A stretch of DNA of 22,878 nucleotides, taken from positions 4,577 through 27,454 of the forward strand of contig DKOA01000041.1 in assembly GCA_002469895.1 (NCBI GenBank). The letters run 5' to 3'. The notes beneath the pieces are model-generated. The model searched no databases, was not told the DNA's origin, and saw only the letters and a program-made list of their open reading frames with translations. The DNA is from Opitutia bacterium UBA7374 (GTDB taxonomy: Bacteria; Verrucomicrobiota; Verrucomicrobiia; Opitutales; Coraliomargaritaceae). The translations under genes were made by a program, and so were the position numbers. Of the stretch, positions 7,068-14,810 are shown in pieces. Numbering within the stretch: position 1 is the stretch's first letter; each line of letters starts with the position of its first letter.

Positions 7068-8219
7068 GTGGCCATTTTTCTTTTGTCTCTATCCTCCGCA
7101 AATACACCCGAACCGCTACTTTTCCAAGGCGATCATGCCCAGCCGGGTCGCCGGCGAGCGACTGTGATTGGTTTGCTCGTGGCGCTATTTGTGCACCTAC
7201 TGTTATACCTCTGCTTGCCGGAAAAGTTTTATCCGGTGCCGATAGCGGTCTCCCCGGCAGATGAAATCGAGTTGGAACTGGAGATGGCGGCCGTCGAAGA
7301 ACCGAGTCCGGAGTCACTCCGTTTTGTCGAAGCTAACCCGGAGGTGCCGGAAAATACCCCCGACCGGTCGGACCAGTATTCTTATCGCAGTACGCAGGCG
7401 GCCGATCAAAGCCCGGAAGCTTCTATCCTCGAAGCACCCAAAGTCGATGGGGAGGAGCCCTCGCAGAAAATCATAGATGGGGAATTGGAGTCGGCTGTTG
7501 TTTTACCCAGTGTGGTGGTCGCCGGTGGAGCATCAAATGCTGCAGTGGAGGCGGCTGCTCAAGCTCCGGGAGCGCCGCCAGCATTGCCGGAGGTACCCTC
7601 GGCCCCGCGTCTGCCAACGGCGGAATTTATTGAGCAAACGGAGTTACCGGAAGATCCTGCGGGGACCTCTCCGCTCAATCGGGATACGGAAAACGCTGCA
7701 TTGGAGGCACTCCCGGAAGACGGGCCGATCGCCTTGTATCAAAATACCGAGGCAGCGGATACGGTTGAGCCGGGTAGCGGAGTGGATACTGCGGGCATTG
7801 AAGAGACTAGGATAATACCGCGGGTGCGGCCTCGTCTGGCACCGGAATTGTTGACCGGTCCGATCATGCAGTCGCTCGGTTCGGCCAGCCGCCGGGGAGC
7901 GCTTTCGATCGACGCGACCTTTAGTGAATTCGGGGAGTACGAACAGCAGTTTTACGCGGCTTTGCAACTGGGTTGGTATCAGGAGATCGAATTTCATCAG
8001 CCGATGGATACGGCTTCTTCTGTTGCGGTTCGTTTTACCATGCAGGCAGACGGTACGATTCACGATATCGATGTCGTCCAGAGTAATGCCAGCCCGCTGG
8101 CGACACTCCTCTGTGAGTCGGCTCTGGCCAAGCGTTCGCCTTTCCGATCTTGGACGAAGGAAATGATTGCTGTTTTCGGTACGGAACGAACACTCACCAT
8201 TCGTTTCAACTACCGATGA
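7068..8219 (+). CDS. TolA/TonB-like single-pass envelope protein
   Basis: The 383-residue protein has a cytoplasmic N-terminus ending in RRR (28-30), one membrane segment (31-50, VIGLLVALFVHLLLYL), a long acidic Pro/Glu/Ala-rich region (about 60-260) and a compact C-terminal domain (about 285-383) with the VRFTMQADGTIHDIDVVQSNASP stretch typical of TolA/TonB C-terminal folds (321-343). The membrane helix holds a His (43), as TonB and TolA helices do, though the Ser four residues before it is replaced by Ala. It probably spans the periplasm. The start is GTG 7068, with GAGG upstream; an ATG at 7049 is in another frame that does not encode the membrane helix. exbB/exbD or tolQ/R are not in the window, so the energising partner is unknown. 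It overlaps the next gene by ATGA. Confidence 0.7.
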   Translation: MAIFLLSLSSANTPEPLLFQGDHAQPGRRRATVIGLLVALFVHLLLYLCLPEKFYPVPIAVSPADEIELELEMAAVEEPSPESLRFVEANPEVPENTPDRSDQYSYRSTQAADQSPEASILEAPKVDGEEPSQKIIDGELESAVVLPSVVVAGGASNAAVEAAAQAPGAPPALPEVPSAPRLPTAEFIEQTELPEDPAGTSPLNRDTENAALEALPEDGPIALYQNTEAADTVEPGSGVDTAGIEETRIIPRVRPRLAPELLTGPIMQSLGSASRRGALSIDATFSEFGEYEQQFYAALQLGWYQEIEFHQPMDTASSVAVRFTMQADGTIHDIDVVQSNASPLATLLCESALAKRSPFRSWTKEMIAVFGTERTLTIRFNYR

Positions 8220-9013
8220 GCCATTGTTTGTCAGTTCAAACCGAAGGCCTGCCCTTCGGGAAAAATGTTCGTCTTCTGGGAAAAAACCAGGACGGCCTGG
8301 TCGCTTTGGAAAAGCCGGAAAATATCTTATCCCACCCGAATTCGGAAAAAGATATTCGAAAGTCCCTCCTGCATACTAGTTATGATCTGGACGGAGAATT
8401 TTATTTCTGGGAAGCAGCGGGTGAGCGCCGGCGCGCATGGTTGGTCAATCGTTTAGACTCGGCCACTTCCGGAGTCATCCTCCTCGCCCTAGACGGCGAT
8501 TTGGCGGAGGTCGTTAAAAAACAGTTCTCCGGACATCATGTGAATAAGGTGTACTATGCCGTGGTTCGGCAGAGCCCGTCCGTGCCTGCCGGCACTTGGC
8601 AGGATACGTTGAAGAAGGATGTTTATCGGGGAAATCGTCTGGTCAAGGGCGGTCAAAGGATACCGGCGAAGACGCGCTACCAATTGGTTACGAGACCGAA
8701 GGGCGGTTTTCCGGTTTCTCTGCTCAAGCTTATGCCGGTGACCGGTCGGACCCATCAATTACGGGTGCAGTGCAGTCAGCGGGGGCATCCTATTGTGGGT
8801 GACCGCACTTACGGCAAGTTCAGCTTTAACCGCGAAGTGAGAGCGGAAACGGGGGTCAAGCGCCTCTTGTTACATTCTGCTGAGACTTCTTTGCGTTATG
8901 CTTTTCGCGGCCAGGCGAGAGAATTCCGCGCGGAATCGCCACTGCCGGATTCTTTTCAACAAGTGATGCGCTTTCGTCCCGGTGTGACCCGCGGGTATGG
9001 GGGTGGAGACTAG
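8216..9013 (+). CDS. RluA-family RNA pseudouridine synthase
   Basis: This enzyme isomerises uridine to pseudouridine in rRNA or tRNA. The 265-residue product has the RluA motif NRLDSATSG with catalytic Asp81, then GRTHQLR (177-183) and GHPIVGDRTYG (190-200), all expected of the family. No S4 RNA-binding domain precedes the catalytic core, so it is closer to the TruC/RluA type than to RluC/RluD; the exact target cannot be read from sequence. ATG 8216 overlaps the stop of the TolA-like gene as ATGA, implying translational coupling; a longer reading from 8150 would run inside the previous gene. It ends in TAG and converges with galM, two bases separating the stop codons. Confidence 0.9.
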   Translation: MSHCLSVQTEGLPFGKNVRLLGKNQDGLVALEKPENILSHPNSEKDIRKSLLHTSYDLDGEFYFWEAAGERRRAWLVNRLDSATSGVILLALDGDLAEVVKKQFSGHHVNKVYYAVVRQSPSVPAGTWQDTLKKDVYRGNRLVKGGQRIPAKTRYQLVTRPKGGFPVSLLKLMPVTGRTHQLRVQCSQRGHPIVGDRTYGKFSFNREVRAETGVKRLLLHSAETSLRYAFRGQAREFRAESPLPDSFQQVMRFRPGVTRGYGGGD

Positions 9014-9015
9014 GC

Positions 9016-10074
9016 TTAGACCAGCCCGAACTTATAGGTCGTACGAGTGCGATAGACAGCGCCCGGACGAAGTATCGCGCAGGGGAAGTTTGCTTGGTTC
9101 GGCGCATCCGGGAAGTGTTGGGTCTCCAGGCAAAAAGCGCCTCGATTAACGTAGGGCTGCCCGGATTTTCCGGTCTGGCTGCCGTCGAGAAAGTTGCCTG
9201 AGTACAGTTGCACGCCCGGGGCATCTGTCCAGACCTCCATCTTCCGGCCGCTTTCCGGTTCGCTTACGGTGGCGACATGCGCCGGCACTCCCGCTTCTGT
9301 ATGTAAAACAAAATTATGGTCGTAGCCGCCGGCTAGGCTCAACTGTTCCGATTCGTCGTCAATCCGGCTTCCCATCTTTTGTGTCTTATTGAAGTCGAAA
9401 GGGGTACCGGCCACCGGTGCCAATTCTCCGGTCGGGATCATACCCCGGTCGATCGGTGTATACTGGTCTGCGGAAATGTGCAGATCGTGGTCCAGCACAG
9501 TGCCGTTTCCTTCACCGCGGAGGTTAAAGTAACTGTGGTTGGTCAGGCTGACCGGTGTCGCTTGATCCGTTACCGCGTGGTAATCGATTTCCAGCGCATT
9601 GTCCGATCGCAGCCAGTAGTGAACTGTGACCTGTAGATTCCCCGGATAGCCTTCCTCCCCGTCAGCACTGTGGTAAGTCAGCTTCACTCCCTGCGATTCG
9701 CCATCCTCGACCGTTTCTGCCTGCCAAACCTTCCGGTCGAAGCCCTCTGTGCCACCATGCAAGTGGCAGGGGAGGTCATTTGCCGTGCTGTTATTGGTCA
9801 ATCGATAGACCGTGCCATCAAGCGAGAAGCCACCGGGCGCAATCCGATTGCCGTAGCGCCCGATGAGCGCGCCAAAGTAGGCACTGTCGGCTTCATATTC
9901 GGCCGTCGAGTCGTAACCCAGCACCACATCGCCCAGATTGCCCTCGCGGTCAGGAACGAGCAACCGGGTGACGATGCCCCCATAATTGCAAATAGCCACC
10001 TGCATACCCGATGGGTTGGACAGTTGAAAAAGTTCCACTGCTTGCCCTGACTGCGTCTTACCGAATGATTTCAT
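9016..10074 (-). CDS. galM: Aldose 1-epimerase (galactose mutarotase) GalM
   Basis: GalM interconverts the alpha and beta anomers of galactose and glucose, feeding the Leloir pathway. The 352-residue beta-sandwich protein has NRIAPGGF (76-83, substrate Arg77), HLHGG with His106, TNHSYFNL with the acid His180, YDHNFVL with Asp252, and ETQHFPDAPN with the catalytic base Glu317. No signal peptide is present, so it is cytosolic. The open frame runs 30 codons further upstream but that stretch reads through the tRNA-Thr gene, so ATG 10074 is the start. A weak AAGAG lies upstream. It is 51 bp downstream of the tRNA on the same strand and may share its transcript. No galK or galT is nearby. Confidence 0.95.
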   Translation of the reverse strand: MKSFGKTQSGQAVELFQLSNPSGMQVAICNYGGIVTRLLVPDREGNLGDVVLGYDSTAEYEADSAYFGALIGRYGNRIAPGGFSLDGTVYRLTNNSTANDLPCHLHGGTEGFDRKVWQAETVEDGESQGVKLTYHSADGEEGYPGNLQVTVHYWLRSDNALEIDYHAVTDQATPVSLTNHSYFNLRGEGNGTVLDHDLHISADQYTPIDRGMIPTGELAPVAGTPFDFNKTQKMGSRIDDESEQLSLAGGYDHNFVLHTEAGVPAHVATVSEPESGRKMEVWTDAPGVQLYSGNFLDGSQTGKSGQPYVNRGAFCLETQHFPDAPNQANFPCAILRPGAVYRTRTTYKFGLV

Positions 10075-10125
10075 GGGGTCACTCTTTTCAAACGATCCGA
10101 CAAACTCAAACAAAAGCTTTTCCAA

Positions 10126-10201
10126 TGGAGCCGAAAGTCGGATTTGAACCGACGACCTACTCATTACGAATGAGTTGCTCTACCAGCTGAGCTATTCCGG
10201 C
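10126..10201 (-). tRNA. tRNA-Thr (anticodon CGT)
   Basis: The 76-nt minus-strand sequence folds as a full cloverleaf: acceptor GCCGGAA with TTTCGGC (one G-T pair), D-arm GCTC/GAGC, anticodon stem ACTCA/TGAGT with loop TTCGTAA, five-base variable region AGGTC, T-arm GTCGG/CCGAC with loop TTCAAAT, discriminator T and encoded CCA. The anticodon CGT (bases 10166-10168 on the plus strand) reads the Thr codon ACG. It lies between ribBA and galM on the same strand. Confidence 0.97.
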
Positions 10202-10260
10202 GAAATGAGTATCTGTATGAAAAATTCCGGGGATTGGTCGGGCAAGTGTTTTTTGTCGGC

Positions 10261-11343
10261 TCAGGAGCTGAGGTCGACCTGCTCGACGATCTGCAGGCCG
10301 TAGCCATCCAGTCCGACGACTTTACGGTTGGTGCCGGAGAGCAGCCGAATTTTTTGCAGGCCGAGGGCGACGAGTATTTGTGCCCCGATTCCGTAGTCCC
10401 GAAGGTCCATTTTACCGGAGGATTCGGAGTGGGGGACTTCCCGGGCTTGTTCGATATAGACGAGTACGCCTTCTCCGGCGTCGGCGATTTGCCGCAGGGC
10501 TTTGTCGAGGGAATGGTGTCCCGGGGCGCTGGCTGCACGAAACACATCGGCTGGGAGGTTGGCTCGCTGAACGCGCACAAGGGTCGGGTCTGCTGCGGGT
10601 TTGCCCATGGAGAGAGCCAGGTGCATGCGGTCGTCGAGAATACTGCGGAAGCGGTGTAGTTGAAAATTCCCGTACTCGGAAGCGAAGGGAGTGGTATCAA
10701 TGCGCTGCACCAGGCGGTCGCGGGTCAGCCGGTACTCAATAAGGTCGGCGATAGAGATGAGCTTGAGCTCGTGTTTTTTCTTGTACTCGATCAGGTCAGG
10801 CAGGCGGGCGAGGGCACCGTCCTCGTTGAGGATTTCGCAAATCACGCCGCTTGGGTGGAGACCGGCCAGTTGGGCCAGATCGACCGCTGCTTCGGTATGG
10901 CCGGCACGTTGCAGAACGCCACCGGGGCGTGCGCGGAGGGGGAAGACATGTCCCGGTTGGACGAGTTGCTCGGGGTGGGCATCCGGGTCACCGAGTAGGC
11001 GGATGGTGGCGGCCCGGTCATAGGCGCTGATGCCGGTGGTAATGCCTTCAGCGGCATCGACTGAGACGGCGAAATCGGTGCCGTGCGACTCGCGGTTTTC
11101 CGCCGCCATGGGGCTGATCCCGAGTCGGCGCAACTGATGCCCGAGCATGGGTACACAGATCAAGCCGCGGGCGTGGAGGATCATCTGATTGATCGCCTGC
11201 GGGGTGGCCTTCTCCGCGGCCATGATGAGATCTCCTTCATTTTCGCGGTTCTCGTCGTCCGTCACAATGACCATACGCCCCGCTGCGATGTCTTGAATCG
11301 CTTCGGCAACTGGATCAAAAGCTGTTGAATCGTCGGTACTCAT
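10261..11343 (-). CDS. ribB: 3,4-dihydroxy-2-butanone 4-phosphate synthase with degenerate GTP cyclohydrolase II-like domain (RibBX type)
   Basis: The N-terminal half (about 8-208) is an intact RibB, which turns ribulose 5-phosphate into the four-carbon precursor of riboflavin. It has DDENRENEGD (29-38), GTDFAVSVDAAEGITTGISAYDRA (from 88), RPGGVLQRAGHTEAAVDLAQL (139-159) and the catalytic Glu in GVICEILNEDG. The C-terminal half (about 216-360) aligns with RibA (YGNFQLHRFRS at 224-234; DLRDYGIGAQIL at 313-324; VVGLDGYGLQIVE at 342-354) but lacks the zinc-binding Cys cluster: where RibA has C-x(10)-C-x-C, this protein reads QRANLPADVFRAASAPGHH. It is therefore unlikely to have GTP cyclohydrolase II activity, and a true ribA should lie elsewhere. 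No FMN riboswitch fits in the 67-bp upstream gap. Confidence 0.92.
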   Translation of the reverse strand: MSTDDSTAFDPVAEAIQDIAAGRMVIVTDDENRENEGDLIMAAEKATPQAINQMILHARGLICVPMLGHQLRRLGISPMAAENRESHGTDFAVSVDAAEGITTGISAYDRAATIRLLGDPDAHPEQLVQPGHVFPLRARPGGVLQRAGHTEAAVDLAQLAGLHPSGVICEILNEDGALARLPDLIEYKKKHELKLISIADLIEYRLTRDRLVQRIDTTPFASEYGNFQLHRFRSILDDRMHLALSMGKPAADPTLVRVQRANLPADVFRAASAPGHHSLDKALRQIADAGEGVLVYIEQAREVPHSESSGKMDLRDYGIGAQILVALGLQKIRLLSGTNRKVVGLDGYGLQIVEQVDLSS

Positions 11344-11410
11344 GGGTGTATTCGTATTTGTTTGATGGTACTATCTCGATCGACTCGATTCCTGCAACCG
11401 TTTATCCCTG

Positions 11411-12388
11411 ATGCTACGACCGGATTTTATTGGCCCTGATGGTGGGGCAGAAGTGAAAGCTCTATCGGATCGTCTGGGGGCGGAGGCTTATGCGGATCGT
11501 ATGGCCAAGGAGGAGCAGTTACACCACCGCGGTGGACGTTGCCAACATCGGGGGCTCTTTCATCTCGATGCCTGCCTCGATCTCTACGCCTTGATTCGAC
11601 TTTGCCTGCAATGCTGCGGACTGTGGAAGCGCGCGGTACGCAACTATCTGGACATACAGGTGGAAGTGAACGAAGTACCGTTGGAGGGCCTGCCTGCTGC
11701 CTTCGACGGTTTCCGCATTCTTCAGCTGACTGATCTACATGCCGATCTGCACCCGGATTTCCCAGCGGCGGTTCTTCGCGCTTTGGCCGGGCAGGCCTAT
11801 GACATTGCCGTGGTGACGGGTGATTTTCGCACCTCTACCTTTGGTGATGCCAGCGGAGCGACGAAGGCCAGTTTGCAGATTCTCTCCGGGCTGCAGGCAC
11901 CGGTCTATGCGGTCCTGGGCAATCACGATTTTCTCAATAAATTGCCCCCTCTGGAGGCGGCGGGTGTTCGCTTTTTGCTGAACGAAAACGTCCCGATCGA
12001 GCGCGACGACCAACGCTTCCATCTCGTGGGGATTGACGACCCCAACTTCTACAAGACCCACGATTTCGATCGCGCACTGCAGGGCGTGCCGGAAGACGCT
12101 TGTAAACTGCTCCTCTCGCACTCACCCGAAGTGCATGCGGAGGCGGCTGCGCGGGGCTTTGGTCTGCTCCTCGCCGGGCATACCCATGGTGGTCAGATTT
12201 GCCTGCCCGGGGGAGTTGTTGTGATGCATGACGGATCCTCTCCCCGCCAAATTCTTTCCGGTGCCTGGCGCAGTTGCGCCCTGCAGGGGTACACCAGTCG
12301 CGGTACCGGGGCCACCGGTGTGCCGGCCCGGCTAAACTGCCCGCCGGAGATTACGATACATACCCTGCGGACTCTGTCACCCGCCTGA
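11411..12388 (+). CDS. YkuE-type metallophosphoesterase
   Basis: The 325-residue protein is a calcineurin-like metallophosphoesterase with all metal-binding blocks: LTDLHAD (107-112, DxH), VTGDFR (135-140), GNHD (170-173), LLSHSPE (234-240) and AGHTHGGQI (255-263). The YkuE/LpxG branch includes membrane-associated phosphodiesterases that act on lipid or nucleotide phosphodiesters; the substrate here cannot be told. Residues 1-80 lack a clear transmembrane helix but contain an amphipathic, Cys/Leu-rich stretch (53-71) that could bind the membrane surface. It diverges from ribB with a 67-bp gap. No ribosome-binding site is evident before the ATG. A strong inverted repeat follows the stop codon. 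Confidence 0.87.
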   Translation: MLRPDFIGPDGGAEVKALSDRLGAEAYADRMAKEEQLHHRGGRCQHRGLFHLDACLDLYALIRLCLQCCGLWKRAVRNYLDIQVEVNEVPLEGLPAAFDGFRILQLTDLHADLHPDFPAAVLRALAGQAYDIAVVTGDFRTSTFGDASGATKASLQILSGLQAPVYAVLGNHDFLNKLPPLEAAGVRFLLNENVPIERDDQRFHLVGIDDPNFYKTHDFDRALQGVPEDACKLLLSHSPEVHAEAAARGFGLLLAGHTHGGQICLPGGVVVMHDGSSPRQILSGAWRSCALQGYTSRGTGATGVPARLNCPPEITIHTLRTLSPA

Positions 12389-12403
12389 GCCGGGTTTGTT
12401 CGG

Positions 12404-12462
12404 GCCGGCTAATACGTCTGTATTGCAGGGTAATCGGATTCAGAAAGCCGGTATTAGCCGGC
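12404..12462. repeat. 12-bp inverted repeat after the phosphoesterase gene
   Basis: GCCGGCTAATAC (12404-12415) and GTATTAGCCGGC (12451-12462) are perfect reverse complements separated by 35 bases. The left arm can also pair with AGCCGG at 12388-12393, so two mutually exclusive hairpins are possible. No T-run follows, so a standard intrinsic terminator is not supported. It may be a Rho-independent stem without U-tract, an mRNA 3' stabiliser, or a REP-like palindrome. Confidence 0.6.
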
Positions 12463-12473
12463 GGTTTAGCTCC

Positions 12474-12551
12474 TGTTGTCAACATGTAAGATGTATCCTT
12501 CGATAATAGGACTTTTCTCGTGTATAGTTTTTGTTATAGTACTGTCAGTAC
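12474..12551. promoter_or_regulatory. GH16 upstream region with two odd-length palindromes and -10-like boxes
   Basis: Two palindromes with a central T lie upstream of the GH16 start: TGTTGTCAACA (12474-12484) and GTACTGTCAGTAC (12539-12551). Both share the core TGTCA and their centres are 66 bp apart. A TATAGT box occurs at 12523-12528 and again at 12535-12540, the latter abutting the second palindrome. No convincing -35 was found. The layout suggests a regulated promoter with two operator sites; this is inference. Confidence 0.35.
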
Positions 12552-12563
12552 ATTGTAATCGTT

Positions 12564-14429
12564 ATGTTATCATTTATCCTACCCCGCATCTATCTCACGC
12601 TCTTCCTGGTCTTCACTTTATCTGGCTCGCTGAGAGCGCAGTTGCTCAATGATGTTTTTACCGGCGGCACCGGTTTCTCCAATGGATCGACCATAAATGG
12701 TGTGCGGAACTGGTCGGCACAACCGGGTAGTTGGGTCGCTGCGGAAACCAGCAGCATCGGTTATGCGAGTTGCAGCGTCAGCTGGTCGCGTGCGCTCAAT
12801 TTCACTGCATTAGCCGCATCGTTGGAAGTCGAAGAAACCGTAGCGATTGAAGCCGTCTGGCGGGGTCAAGGTAGAGTCGAAGTGCTCCAATCAGCCAGTG
12901 TTTTCGCATTGGGAGTCTCCGATAGTACTCTCAACCCGGGGAACGATATTCCGACTCTTCGTGTGGATGTAAGCCTCGCCGTTGATGGTACGCTTCGCTT
13001 TGGCTCCGACTCGGATTTTGTCTCGCTCAGCCTGGCCGATGCCTACACCGGCGCGAATACGAATACCAATTGGTTTGCCATTCGTGTGGCGATCACACGG
13101 ACAGCGCTCGCCGGTGTTTTTCATATGGCCGTCGAAGTGACCGACCTGGACAAAAATGAAGCGATTGGCGCGGTGGATTACCTTGCGGAGGACAGCAGTA
13201 CGTATAACGCAGCTGATCTGCTTCCGGCCATGCGGACGCTACAGGTCATGGCCTCCGAAGCCGCTTCGATTCGATTATTTACGGCCAGTCATGTGCGTCG
13301 TTTTACGGTGGAAGAAGTCAACGTGATGATTCCGGATCCCGGTTTTGAGACGGGGGCATCTGCCGTTCTTTGGGGTGACGCTGCTGTCGTTCAGAATAAT
13401 GCACACACTGGTTCCTATGCTGCGAGGCTGAACGAAGGAGATGCCGGAAGTGGCTATCGAAGAACGATTACCGGGCTACGTCCGAACACCGCCTATACCT
13501 TTCGTGCTTACGTCAAGACCGAGGGTGGCAGCGCACACATTGGGGTGAAGGATTATGGCAGCCCGGAGGTAACCCGATCTTTTGAGACCGCTTCCTACGA
13601 GGCAGTCGATCTACAGTTTGCCACCGGAGAAGGGATGACCTCAGCTGTCTGTTACATTTACAATGGTCCGGGAGATGCCAGCATCGTGTATCTCGATGAT
13701 GTGAGTTTTGAGTCGAACGAACCGGACTGGCCACAGCTGCCACCGGCCACCGGCGAGTACGAATTGATCTTCAGTGATGAGTTTAACAGCGAGGGCGGGA
13801 TCGACCTGACAAAGTGGAAGCCCGAAATCGGTTTTAAGCGGAATAATGAAGCGCAGTATTATCGGGCTGAAAATCTCAGTCAGAGCGGTGGTCATCTGGT
13901 CATCACAGCGAAGCGTCAACAGTTCCTCAATGCCAACTATGATTCCAGCGCAACGGATTGGCGGCAGAGTCGCCAATACGCCTACTGGACGTCCGGTAGT
14001 ATAAAGTCCGAAGAATCCTTTGATTTTCTTTACGGTAAGATCGAGTGTCGAGCTAAGGTGACGAATCTGCCGGGTACATGGCCGGCGGTTTGGACAGTGG
14101 GCGGGGGTGAGTGGCCCGCCACCGGGGAAATTGATATCATGGAAAACTACGGCGGCAAAATGCTCGCTAACTTTGCCACCGCGGGCAGCGGTCGTTGGAC
14201 GCCTCATTGGGACAGTACCCAAGTCAATGTCAGCTCTTTGCCGATGATAGATGGATCCCCCTGGGTCGATCACTTTCACACCTGGGAGCTGGTCTGGAGT
14301 CCCGATTCAGCGGCCATCTATATGGATGGTGTGCTTTTTAATAGCTTTAATCCGGCGACACGCAATGCCGCTGATTCGCACGCGCATCCCGGGATCGCTC
14401 CCTACCGCACTTTTAGCCAATTGTTATAG
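12564..14429 (+). CDS. Secreted CBM-GH16 glycoside hydrolase, cut short by an in-frame TAG
   Basis: The 621-residue reading has a signal peptide (1-25, cleavage after LRA), an N-terminal beta-rich module of unrecognised type (about 26-250), a carbohydrate-binding-like module (about 253-384, starting IPDPGFETG and ending VYLDDVSFE) and a GH16 domain from about 398. GH16 enzymes cut beta-1,3/1,4-glucans, agarose, carrageenan or porphyran. The catalytic motif GEIDIME is complete (nucleophile Glu522, Asp524, acid/base Glu527). The reading ends at TAG 14427-14429 after YRTFSQLL, in the middle of the GH16 core. The same frame then continues LNLAIGGNGGG, the usual next GH16 strand, so the TAG interrupts what was one gene (12564-14777, 737 codons). 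A TTG to TAG change would explain it. As read, the enzyme lacks the last core strands and is probably inactive unless read through. No ribosome-binding site is seen. Confidence 0.88.
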   Translation: MLSFILPRIYLTLFLVFTLSGSLRAQLLNDVFTGGTGFSNGSTINGVRNWSAQPGSWVAAETSSIGYASCSVSWSRALNFTALAASLEVEETVAIEAVWRGQGRVEVLQSASVFALGVSDSTLNPGNDIPTLRVDVSLAVDGTLRFGSDSDFVSLSLADAYTGANTNTNWFAIRVAITRTALAGVFHMAVEVTDLDKNEAIGAVDYLAEDSSTYNAADLLPAMRTLQVMASEAASIRLFTASHVRRFTVEEVNVMIPDPGFETGASAVLWGDAAVVQNNAHTGSYAARLNEGDAGSGYRRTITGLRPNTAYTFRAYVKTEGGSAHIGVKDYGSPEVTRSFETASYEAVDLQFATGEGMTSAVCYIYNGPGDASIVYLDDVSFESNEPDWPQLPPATGEYELIFSDEFNSEGGIDLTKWKPEIGFKRNNEAQYYRAENLSQSGGHLVITAKRQQFLNANYDSSATDWRQSRQYAYWTSGSIKSEESFDFLYGKIECRAKVTNLPGTWPAVWTVGGGEWPATGEIDIMENYGGKMLANFATAGSGRWTPHWDSTQVNVSSLPMIDGSPWVDHFHTWELVWSPDSAAIYMDGVLFNSFNPATRNAADSHAHPGIAPYRTFSQLL

Positions 14430-14777
14430 TTGAATCTGGCAATCGGTGGGAATGGGGGCGGGGATCATTCCGGATTACCCGCCGAAACCTTGTACCTGGT
14501 CGATTATATCCGTGTGTATCAAAAACAGCATCCGGATTATAAGACGGGCTTGGATCGGCTCAATGAGGATGACCTGCGGGTGGATTTTCAATCTGTGGAA
14601 GGTCGCCGCTATTCAGTCATGGAAAGCACCGATCTGACGAATTGGTCGGAATTAACCAACCTGCGGGGCACCGGCCGGGCGATGAGCTACTTTGAAAAGA
14701 GTAGCCAAACCGGTGACAAAAAATTCTTCCGGGTCGACGTGAATAATGCTCAGTGGATCGATTCCGAGACCCCGTAA
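14430..14777 (+). pseudogene. C-terminal remainder of the GH16 gene, in frame after the TAG
   Basis: This 115-codon stretch follows the TAG directly and in the same frame. Residues 1-33 (LNLAIGGNGGGDHSG...YLVDYIRVYQKQ) complete the GH16 beta-sandwich; IGGN and VDYIRVYQ are standard GH16 end motifs. Residues about 45-115 form the short module with RRYSVMESTDLTNWSEL and KKFFRVDV that often ends secreted proteins of Verrucomicrobiota. It has no signal peptide and no convincing start of its own (the first codon is TTG, without a ribosome-binding site), so independent translation is unlikely. It ends TAA. Confidence 0.8.
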
Positions 14778-14810
14778 AGCACAATGCTCAACCAATCCCG
14801 CCGCAGGCAT

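Noticed and set aside
10075..10164. 30-residue N-terminal extension of GalM
   Set aside because: It is translated through the tRNA-Thr 3' part and spacer; homologues begin at the chosen ATG.
11344..11410. FMN riboswitch before ribB
   Set aside because: The gap is only 67 bp and shows none of the RFN-element helices.
13641..14279. 212-residue minus-strand frame opposite the GH16 gene
   Set aside because: It is antisense to the clearly conserved GH16 domain and has no recognisable motif.
14427..14429. Genome-wide TAG recoding (pyrrolysine or code change)
   Set aside because: TAG ends dapB, the RluA-family gene and hrpB at the expected protein ends, and no pyl gene is present.
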